Program-made: the position numbers and the translations under genes
Assembly: GCA_009741485.1 (NCBI GenBank)
Contig: CM019214.1
Coordinates: 9,681,987 to 9,745,986, forward strand
DNA from: Malurus cyaneus samueli
Lineage: Eukaryota; Chordata; Aves; Passeriformes; Maluridae
Length of the DNA: 64,000 bases
Direction of reading: 5' to 3'
Shown here: positions 28,123-37,768 of the stretch, piece after piece
How positions within the stretch are numbered: position 1 is the first letter of the stretch
Layout: each line of letters starts with the position of its first letter
Notes under the pieces: generated by a model
Databases searched by the model: none
What the model saw: only the letters and a program-made list of their open reading frames with translations
Told to the model about the DNA's origin: nothing

Positions 28123-31100
28123 AAAGGGTTCTTCCCGACTAACTGGGCCATTGCTCATCTTGCTTTCAGCTGCAAAACTCACTTCTGAGCAGACACCCCA
28201 CTGGCTGAGAACCCGAATTTTGTGTCACCCAACACTGCCAGGCTGAAAGTTCCACAGTCATTCACTTTTCCTCTGCAGCTACTGGGGAAAGGAAAGCAGC
28301 TCCAGAGGGCAAAGGTGGAATGGGGCAAATTGTGCTCAGTGAGTGCTGCCTTTCCCCATGGTCTGCCCAGAGATGCCAGGGAGCCACCTCTGACACGGTG
28401 CCCCGTTTGTAGGTGGTTCCAACCCAGCAAGATGGGTCCAGCTGAAATGAGAATTATTTAACATGTTAGGAACCTCACTCTCCTTTGAAACAGAGACAGA
28501 TTTATGATGGATTTAGCCCGCTAAGTAGGGGCTAGAGCTGTGCTAAACTGCAGTCAGCCGCAGACTTTCAGCCATATGGTTTTGATACTCATAACATTCC
28601 TCGAATTATGGTTCAAGGAAAACTTCAAAGTCTACTGTTACTTGGTGAAATTAATACTATTAGTGGCATAAATCCGTGGACTTCAGTAGGATTCTCTACC
28701 TGAGAAGAATAAGGATTTAGTCTTTTGTAATGATGTGTAGTCACAAATTAAAGTCCTTAAGAACTACTGGCAATTTGGTCCATCTTATTCAGAGAAAAAA
28801 AAAGAAGAGCACAAAACATGGATGACTTTAGATTTTTTTGTCATTTCAGAAAATGAAGGAATAATTACCTTGTGTCTGGGAAGTTAAAATACATAATTTT
28901 TATTTTGTTTTATATTTGTGTTAAAGTTCTTCTGATTTTCTGTTATAGATTTAAAAATATATAGGAGTATGTCTAACTATTTTTTATTACATGTGCATAT
29001 AAAAGTACAAACACAAGGAAGAAGCAAATAATTAAAGGGATGTTATGATATGAAATTTGATTCTCATTTTAACCTAGGAAACAACCAGCAACAAGTTTCA
29101 AAGCAGAAGAACTCCAGATTTAGAGTAGTCTAGATTTCAAAAAGAAAATTAACTTGTAGATATCAGATTCATCCATTTGGTCTTAATTTGTAACTGAGAG
29201 AAGTACAAATAACAGAAGTAGTGACAAGTCAATTTGACTTCTAAAGAGCATTTTTCTTGATATTCAAAAAAGTCAAGCCACAGATATAAAGTTCTGTTTA
29301 CACCACAAACTTAAGCTTTCTTCTCTTGATATTATTTCCACATATTTAGATTCCAAATCACATTTACCTTCCCAAAATAATGGGATTGGAAAAAAAATAA
29401 ATGGAAAAGAACTAGTGTGCTGAGAAAAAGCAGATTGCCTCTGGATGATAAAGGATCTACTTAAATATTGTTTCAGTAGACCAACTGATATGTCTAGTAA
29501 AAACAGACAAGCTTTGATGCATACAAGCCTGTTTTCAGATCTAATAAAAGATATTGCCCCTCTTTACAAGTTCTGGCTTGCTTGCTGCTTTTTACCATTC
29601 TAGCTACAAAGACAGAGCTATTGCTCAAACATTATTGCTACTGTGAACCTTCCAGCTAAAATAACACTACTGCTACAAAAGTCCCAGTATGAGTTACTTC
29701 ACATTTATTCAACATATTTTAATGTAATCTCTCAGAAAGGCTACAGGGCTACACCAAACACAGCGTGGCATGCAGTTAATCTGCATTATGTTCTGAAGTG
29801 ACCTGTCACAGAGAGATAAATACCAAAATTCAGTCTTCAAATCAAGGTAAACTGAATTTACTGACTGTACCATTTAATCAAAAGAGAAATATTGATCTTT
29901 TTTTTTGACAATAGGAATTATATTTGCTGGTAACTGTCAATAAAATACAGTTAGTTAAGAAAATCTTCCGGACAAAGGAAAAAAATTAAAGAATGGAGTG
30001 AAAACAATTGACTAAATGTTCTAAAATCCTATTAGTCTTCATGTCACTCAATGAAACACCTCTTTAGACTGAAAAAAGAAAATATTTAGTCACACAAAAG
30101 AAAAAACCCTGGCTTTACAAAATTGCAGACTTCCTTCCTGTAAATACTTTTAGATTTAAGCCTTTCTCAGAAGCTATTTTTATAAAGCTCAGATAAAACC
30201 ATTGATATAAGATCTGAAATGGATCTGTGTTTTTGTTCTAATGGTGTTAGCATGTTTGTTTCAAAATCTGTGGTTTACTCTTAAATAATATTATCCTATT
30301 GTTTCTGATCACACCTTTTTTTTTTCTTTTGCATTCCAAAACTGTAGTAGTAACCCTTTTCCTACCAGACTACCCTGTTTTGAAGTTTTGAAACTTCTCA
30401 TGGTTTCTTAATGACTGGTTTCACATGATCTCACTGGCTGGCTGTGCCCCTCCCTATCAGTTCCCCTCGGTCCTTTCAGCCAATTTCAGTAAATCCTGAA
30501 TAAGGAATAAGTACCTTCAAAGAGATGCTAATTCCTACAAAATTTTGGGAAGACTGCTAGCAAGAGGAGGAAGAAATGCCAAAGAAGTGCCCACAGATGG
30601 AAAAGCAAGTACAACTGGGATATTTTCCTCCTGCTTGCTATTAGCTAATTAAGCTCCAGCATATTCAACATAAACCAGGCACATGTGAGGGATGCAATTC
30701 CAGGTTGTAGGGAGATCAGGGTTGGAAGGGTGAGGATGCTCAGCCTTAGGAAAACAAGCTGCTTCCGTTCTGCTGTGCCCATAGCAACGGTGGTGTTTAC
30801 AAACGCTGCTGACGAGAAAACAGCCATGGTATGATATGTGATGGACGGGGTTTTGTGAGCAAGTGTCCCTCAAATCCCTACCAGTGCAATGGCAAACGCT
30901 CTGTGTGCACAGAGGCAATCAGAAAAACGGAGGAAATAGAAATAGTTCGCAAATCTACAGAATTTCTTGCTGTTTTTTGGACAATGTCCTCATCTAGCAC
31001 ATTTAGGAACAACATTGACAAGTTTTAAGATTGGCTCCCTTTTTCCCTCACTCTACTCTTAAGGCTGGAAGGAAGTCAAACTTCTTCAGGGTTCATGTGG

Positions 31101-34100
31101 ATGAAGAGGACCATATGGCTGTCAAATCAATTTTTTGAACCCCGTCCAAGTCCTATGAGATGAATGCTTTTCACATGGACACCACATGGTTTATCTGAGG
31201 ACAGTTCAGCTAGGAATGAACTAGATAAGAGAAACATTTTGAATTACTACCTCTCCAAAAGATAGACAAGATACTCTTTTAGACCTGTAAACAGACTTTT
31301 TGACAAATGGTCTCTGCAACATCTTCTGAGCATTTGGTAGGCACACTGAAAAATTTCTGTTCATGCTGTTCATTTAACCCATATGTGCACAACTAAATGA
31401 GTAACATGAAAATGCCACGCCATGTCTCTCGTATCACAAGAATTGTTCCTAATCAGATACCACCCTTTCTTCAACATGAAAGACCATAGGTCCTTACAAA
31501 ATATTTTTCTTATAAAATTTATATGATTTCTACCTCAGCAACCATTATTTTGTACCTGTAAGTATGGAGCACAAACTGGATTTAACTGCTTCTATGAGTC
31601 TTTCAAGACAGACATTATGCCCACTCCAACATCACTTTACAATCAGAAAACAGAAGTTGAAAGACAGAAAGTTACCACTATGAAGAGAAGTCTTATACTG
31701 ATGTGAGGAATGGTAATTAAAGCAGTCATCTCAGGAGAAACTAAAATGAAATGTTTACACTTGACTTTTATTTGCAACAGAAAAGAGATATAGCACCACT
31801 CCAGGAGAGTTTTTGTGACTTCTTGATACGTCATTGTGATGGGAATTTTTTCCCCCTAATTTTGAATGTTAATTTATATGTGGAGTAAGTACTGTCTGAT
31901 ACCTCAGGGTGACGTCTCCCCTCCCCCAAGGGTAAATTAAATTAATTAAATAAATAAATTTAATTAATTAAAATTAATTAAATTAATTTAATTTAATACA
32001 TTAATTATATAATGTGAATTTTAAATTCAGCATAGTAGGGAAGTTAGAGATTCCATCTCAGTTTTTGTGCACATACACAGTATTTTAATACACATTTTTT
32101 AATTTACTGCATTTGGATTCTGATTTTGTGACATATAGAAAAGCCTAAATATATGGTGTCTAGATACTGTAGTTACATGCTAAACTTAAAACCTATCAAC
32201 CATTTGTTATTGGAATAACTTTATTGGGTTTTGCTGTTCAATTTAAGGGAGACAGAGAGCAAAGCCCTTGGCAGGTCGGCATTTTCCCATCGAGTACAAT
32301 AATGCTCTGCCATATCAGCTCTAAAATACCAAAGCACATCCCTAAAAATATTCAGACAGTGTCCACCACTTGTGTTGTATTTAGGACTAATTGTTCCCAG
32401 TAGGAAAACATAATTTAATCAACTATGAAATGCTCTGTGGCTACTGCAGTACAATTATACTTTATATTAGAAATGACAATTGTGAAAAACAGGAGTTCTT
32501 TTCAGGAATGGATGACATCCCGTGATCCATCCTGCACAAAGTGAATCTGCCTGCATAGCATTATTGCCAAAATACTATCCAAAATATGTACTGCACAAAC
32601 CAAAGATATGGGCAAGTGGAAAATAGTATTTTCCTTACTGGCACTCACACATAGCCTTAAATAAATCAATGAAAAATGAGGTAAACCAAGAGCACTACTC
32701 ATGTGCTTAAGTGAATTCCCAGATTGGGCCCAAAAATACTGAAAATGGTGCTAGAGTGATCCCTGATATGTTCCCTTAGAACAAATCTTAATGTCTGGGC
32801 ATGCCTGACTTTCAAGCATTATTTTATTTTCTTTTTTAGAAGGCACTTTCATAATCTGCCACACAACCTGTTGTTTTCGGAGTGTTGGTGGACACTGTGT
32901 GACACAACATCCAAAGGGCTGAACCAGCAGAAAAAAAAGATCTTTCGTGCTTCTGTGGTAAAATTCTGCTTTCTCTCATCTCATTCCTCCTTTTGCTACC
33001 CCACTGCAAAGCTCCACAGCTTTATCCTGCCTCAGCAGCACTGTAAGTTTCATTTTTGTCTACTCATGGAGCAGTGCAGCATCAACCAGAGTTTAAGAAC
33101 GGGGGATAAACACACCCATTAACATAGAGATTTTCTAAATTTGGAGTAATTCCCTCGCCAGAATGTTTGTTTTTCATTTTCAGCTGGTTCACAACTGGTT
33201 TCACTTTTTGTTTGATGGGCTGACTGCCGTGCTGGAGCAGGGAAGGCTGCAGGGAAATGCTTCCCTTCCCCACATTTTCACACTGAATTAAAAATGTCAG
33301 AAAAGCATTTCTAATCACACCAACAATTTCTAATCATACCAACAGTTGTGTACAGTGGGGAGTTAACCAGAATTCTGTCACAGTTCTCTGTGGGGACGCT
33401 TACTCTGGAACACTTAGTGAGATTTGTGAATGCCTAGAGACTTCTGTCTTCATCTCGGGGGTATTCTTTAATCACCAATTTATATCTCTTTTATCCTTTT
33501 GTTTCCACAGCTCCTGAACAAAGAGAAAGCAGTAGCACTTATTTGCAGTCTTGGGGTATATGAAACTTTTCTAAAGGCAAAAGAGTGCAGCTCAGCATGA
33601 GCCACAGGAGCGCCCCCAGAAAACAGCAGAAGCCTGAGCCAAGAGGGGCAGGCATAGATGCTTTTTTGGGGGAGCAGGAAGAATTCACCAGCCAGAAGTG
33701 TGTGGGCAGTTTTCTGGTTCAGAAACCACAAAGTGTCATTGCAGACCCAATATCTTCTTTTATTTGGAGCCATAAATAGCTGTGTGCTTCAGCCTATTGT
33801 GACCTTTGATTAGCACAACTTCAAACAACCGCTGCTCTGTCAGTCAAGGCAGTCCAGAATACACCTTTAAACCAGGAAGGAGGTCAGATATAAACACCAA
33901 TCGTTTTGGTTTTTTCCCATGCAATTGCAAAATTCCTCTTGTATTGCTGTGCTTCTGCAAACTGTACATAAAGTAGGTCCCAGAGATTTGAAGAGGAATC
34001 AGTTCTTCATCTGTTCCAAGCCTAAGGTTTCAATTAAAATACTCAAAGCTTCCCCTCTTTCTCTTGGCTGAAGGAATGCTTCCTCACAAGAGGGAATACT

Positions 34101-35435
34101 CGCTACAAGTTGTACCAACATTATTTCCACAACTATTTTTGTTATTGTTGTTGAATTTTATGTAAACTGACAATCAATTTCTTGGTGGACAATTGCCCAC
34201 ATTATGAAAATCCACTGATGTGTCACTCTCTGGCTCTGCCAAAAAAAGCCACAGTAGTTAGAAGGAACACAGTGTTTGGCCTGTCATTAAAACAAGGATC
34301 TACTTAACCATAAAAAGAAATGACCATCAACAAACACAGCAGTTTATTTTTCAAGATAAGTGTCAAAATAGAGACAACTACAATTGTTTATGGTGTCGTC
34401 CTGCCTCTGTAAGTTATCATAAACAGTGAAGGGCTTGAGGGAGAATTCTGTGGTGAGCAAGGGAAGTTAAAAGCATTATAGGTGCAGTACTTTTAAATGG
34501 TTTCCCTGGAAAGCAAACTGGATAAATGGGAAATAGGAGGAAAAGCTGAAAGCAGTTGATACGGGACAAAAAAGGAGGCCACAATAACATGCTCAGAAGT
34601 ATGAAAATCACAGAGATAAAAGGGCTGTTTTGATATGATTACATGTACTTCGAACCCAAACACAAAAGGCTTGCACTTGCAGACTTTCACCATGGTATGG
34701 CTTGTTTTTATTGTTGAAGAAAAAGCACATAAAGCTATTTTTTCAGTAAACAAACTGTTGCATTTGTACAGCGATGAAGCAGCTGCATCCCTTGTTTTGT
34801 TTACTGAGTGGCTAACGCAGAAGCATACTTCAGATTTCCTTCCCAAATAATACTGTCTAATGATAACAAAAAAAAAATAATTACTGCTAAAATAGGAAAT
34901 TATAGAAGTTATAACCACTTGGTTTTGAGTGCTAGCTTTTTACTGAAAAACACCCACCCAGTTCCAATGTTGTTCCAACTCCTGCAATGAGCAATTGGTT
35001 TTTTAGTCTTTTGTCACTGCGTGGTCCAAAAGAGCAAACATTTTGCACAAGAATTATAGTTGTTGGCCTGAGCCTCTTGAGAAATTCCAACCTGTGGAGC
35101 CTAAATCCCTCCTGCATTTTCAGTTCAATACGGTATCTTTCCCCTCCTGCTCCGAAATTCTTGAATGATGGTGTTAAAATGAGACTTTGACCTTGGAATA
35201 CAGACTAACAAACCCATTATGCACCACTTCAGGTACTCCTGAAGTCCGAGTTCCCCATATTTGCCAAACTTCTGTCTTTCCACAAGGCATCCACTCCCGG
35301 TTTTTCCGGTTTTAAACCCAGGTTTGAAGTCTTCTCGGTCGCTATACAAAGTACATACATAGACTGGGGGGTCTACTGATCTCATACTGTGGCTATGTAA
35401 ATGCAAACGTTATCAAAGAAAGGAAAAAGAGAAAC
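28123..35435. other. Intergenic, no gene recognised
   Basis: This is AT-rich sequence with short random frames. It holds a (TTAATTAAA)-type low-complexity tract at 31932-32011. I see no CR1, LTR, tRNA or exon. The longest frame is 141 codons on - (34493-34918), in AT-rich sequence and without recognisable features. Confidence 0.55.
31932..32011. repeat. TTAATTAAA low-complexity AT tract
   Basis: This is almost pure A/T, made of overlapping AATTAATT and TTAATTAA palindromic words. It could form hairpins or mispair. Simple repeat. Confidence 0.9.
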
Positions 35436-35595
35436 GCAGAATATTCAGAGTTGGAAGGGATCTATCGAGATCACCGAGTCCAGCTCCTGGCCCTGCGCAG
35501 GACACCCCGAATCACCCCATGTGCCTGAGAGGATTATCCAAATGGATCCTGAGCTCCGCCAGGCTCGTGGCCGTGACAGTGCCCTGGGGAGCCGG
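35436..35595 (-). mobile_element. CR1 LINE 3' fragment
   Basis: The + strand carries AGAGTTGGAAGGGATCTA, then GAGTCCAGCTCCTGGCCCTG, CAGGACACCCCGAATCACCCC and GTGACAGTGCCCTGGGGAGC. This is the reverse complement of the 3' part of a common avian CR1 subfamily. About 160 bp remain. It ends ~100 bp before the minisatellite and is the nearest transposon upstream of the USP9X promoter. Confidence 0.85.
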
Positions 35596-35698
35596 AAAGA
35601 GGAACAAAAGCTCCGTTTGGCTTTTTAAAAGCGCCGCTGCCCGCGAACCGGGTGCGGATTTCGCCGGCGGTGAGGGACGGAGCCGGCGCCGCCCAGAA

Positions 35699-36577
35699 CC
35701 CCGGGATCCCATCCCGGTCCCATCCCGATCCCATCCCGGAATCCCATCCCGATCCCACTCCCGATCCCATCCCGGTCCCATCCCATCCCATTCCCGGTCC
35801 CATCCCGGTCCCATCCCGATCCCATCCCGGTCCCATCCCGGGATCCCATCCCGGTCCCATCCCGTCCTCCCGTCCCCCCGATCCCGTCGTCCCCCGGTCC
35901 CTCCGATCTCCTCCGTCCCCCGATCCATCCCGATCCCATCCCGGTCCCATCCCGATCCCATCCCGGTCCCATCCCGGTCCCATCCCGGTCCCATCCCGGT
36001 CCCACCCCGGTCCCATTCCGGGATCCCATCCCGGTCCCATCCCGTCCCACCCGGTCCCATCCGATCCCATCCCGGTCCCATCCCGGTCCATCCCGATCCC
36101 ATCCCGGGATCCCATCCCGATCCCCATCCCAATCCCCCATACCCCACCCCACCAATCCAACCCCCCCCATCCTCGATCCCATCCCGGGATCCATCCCATC
36201 CCATCCCGGTCCTATCCCGATCCCATCCCGGTCCCATCCCGGTCCCATCCCATCCCGATCCCATCCCGGGATCCCATCCCGGTCCCATCCCGGTCCTATC
36301 CCGATCCCATCCCGGGATCCCATCCCGGTCCCATCCCATCCCGATCCCATCCCGGGATCCCATCCCGATCCCATCCCGGTCCCATCCATCCCGATCCCAT
36401 CCCGGTCCCACCCCGGTCCCATCCCGATCCATCCCGGATCCATCCCGATCCCATCCCGGTCCCTCCCGATCCCATCCGATCCATCCCGATCCATCCCGGT
36501 CCATCCCGGTCCCATCCCGGTCCCATCCCGGTCCCACCCGGTCCCATCCCGATCCCATCCGATCCCATCCCGGTCCC
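35699..36577. repeat. 11-bp GC-rich minisatellite, G-quadruplex capable
   Basis: The core unit is CCCATCCCGGT or CCCATCCCGAT, repeated for 879 bp (on the order of 75 units). Minor variants include a 13-bp form containing CCCGGGATCCC and short CCATCC deletions. Two stretches are degenerate, near 35868-35935 and 36118-36180. The - strand reads GGGATGGGACCGGGATGGG, a canonical four-G3-tract G4 motif repeated along the array, and the + strand is the matching i-motif strand. The unit contains no stop codon in any of the six frames. Because 11 is not a multiple of 3, very long spurious ORFs arise on both strands (up to 520 and 348 codons). They should not be annotated as proteins. The array ends 23 bp before the first CRE of the USP9X promoter. 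Confidence 0.97.
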
Positions 36578-36600
36578 AGCGCGGCGGGAGGCGGCCGTGC

Positions 36601-36631
36601 TTACGTCATCACCGTCACCGCCCTGACGTCA
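36601..36631 (+). promoter_or_regulatory. Paired CRE/ATF sites
   Basis: TTACGTCA at 36601-36608 and the perfect palindromic TGACGTCA at 36624-36631 are separated by 15 bp containing CACCGTCACCG. CREB/ATF-family factors bind this octamer (established). Position just inside the CpG island supports a promoter role. Occupancy is inferred. Confidence 0.65.
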
Positions 36632-36678
36632 TCATCCGGGCCCCCGCGCGCGCCCGGCGGCGCGGGCCACAATGGAGA

Positions 36679-36746
36679 GCGCGCGCGCGCCAACCGACGC
36701 GGACAGGCCCCGCGCGCGGCCGCGGCCACTGGTCGTGTGTGTGTGT
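36679..36746. repeat. (GC)6 and (GT)6 alternating tracts
   Basis: Alternating GC occupies 36679-36690 and alternating GT occupies 36735-36746, followed by CTCTCTC. Alternating purine-pyrimidine runs favour Z-DNA under negative supercoiling. Both lie within the promoter island. Confidence 0.75.
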
Positions 36747-37099
36747 CTCTCTCACAGTCCTTATCCATCCCCTCACCGCGCCCCCGCCCGCACACGGACA
36801 CACAGGGGGCCGACCGTGAGCGGCGGCCCCGGGCGGGCACACGGGCAGCGCGTCACCGCCGCGCTCGGGTGGCCGAACGGCGCCGCCGCGGCTGGCCGGG
36901 TGCGGAAGGCGCTGCCGGCGCCGCATCTTGCCCGGGGCCCGCCAGACGCGGCTGCGCCGCCGCCGCGGGAGCGCGAGGAGCCGCCGCCGCCCCGCCTCCC
37001 TCCGCACTGCCTCCCCCGCACCGCCGAGCCTTGAGCGCGAGCTCCCGCCGCCCAGCCCGGCCCCGCAACCCCACCGCCTGAGCCCCGGGCGCGCGTCCG

Positions 37100-37468
37100 C
37101 CACCCCCCGCGTGTGCCCGGTGCCCGGACGGGGCGGAGCGGAGCGCGCAGGCCCCGGCCCAGCCCCAGCCCGAGCCCAGGCAGGGCCGCGCCGCCGCCGC
37201 CGCCGGGCAGCAGCTGGTGACGCAGGAAAAACGCCCCAGAGAGAGAGAAGCGCTCAGGGCCGGCACCCGGAGCGCGGGCAGCAGCGGCGGATTTGGTCTC
37301 CCGCTTCCGCCGCAGCGCAACCGAGTGGGAACGGGAGAAGCGGAGCGCCCCTAGAGCCGCGGCCTGGCATGAGACCGTGCCCCGCCGGCCGCCGGGCATG
37401 AGGCAGCGCCCAGGAGGGCTCCTGGCCGCCGCAGCAGCCGCCGCGGGACGAGGGGAAGCGGTGCGGGG
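37100..37468 (+). other. USP9X: USP9X exon 1, non-coding (start approximate)
   Basis: The 3' boundary is inferred from a strong donor, GGG/GTGAGT, with GT at 37469-37470, at the downstream side of the CpG island. USP9X in mammals has a non-coding first exon with the start codon in exon 2 (established), which fits the ATG lying ~24 kb downstream here. The transcription start is not determined, so 37100 is a placeholder. Two upstream ATGs lie in this exon: a 10-codon uORF at 37369-37401, and an ATG at 37398 whose frame stays open to the donor. Competing donors exist (GTGAGG at 37769). RNA evidence would be needed to fix the exon. Confidence 0.55.
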
Positions 37469-37658
37469 GTGAGTGCGGAGCGGTGCCCGGGTGGGGCCGG
37501 GCAGCTGTTTGTGCTCCCCGGGGATAGGGCTCCGCGGGCCGGGGCCCGGCGGGGGGGGAGGACGGAGCTCCCCGGGACCCGCGGGGCGTGAGGCGGCGGC
37601 AGCGCCTCCCTCGCAGCCCCGACGTGTCGGCCCTGCACCGCCGTGTTTTGGAGGGCGA

Positions 37659-37768
37659 GGGAAAATGGCTGACGGCTTCTCATCCCCGGCTGCCGGCGGG
37701 GGGGAGCGCCCGGCGCTCTCGGGGGGCTCTTGCCGCCCCGCCGGGGCCTCTCTGGCCGGGCCCCCTCG
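37659..37768 (+). promoter_or_regulatory. YY1-like element and possible alternative first exon
   Basis: GGGAAAATGGCTGACGG contains the AANATGGC core of the YY1 motif, which is often found just downstream of TATA-less start sites (established). The ATG in it (37665) opens a 35-codon frame beginning MADGFSSPAAGGG, in good Kozak context (A at -3, G at +4). It ends exactly at a donor-like CG/GTGAGG (GT at 37769-37770). It could therefore be an alternative exon 1. Joined to exon 2 the frame would stop at 61499, so it would not extend USP9X. This is speculative. Confidence 0.3.

Noticed and set aside
35519..37081. 520-codon + ORF and 348/296/221-codon - ORFs
   Set aside because: They run through the 11-bp minisatellite, which lacks stops in all six frames; the + ORF then continues into the GC-rich promoter. 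Peptides are pure unit translation with no domain.
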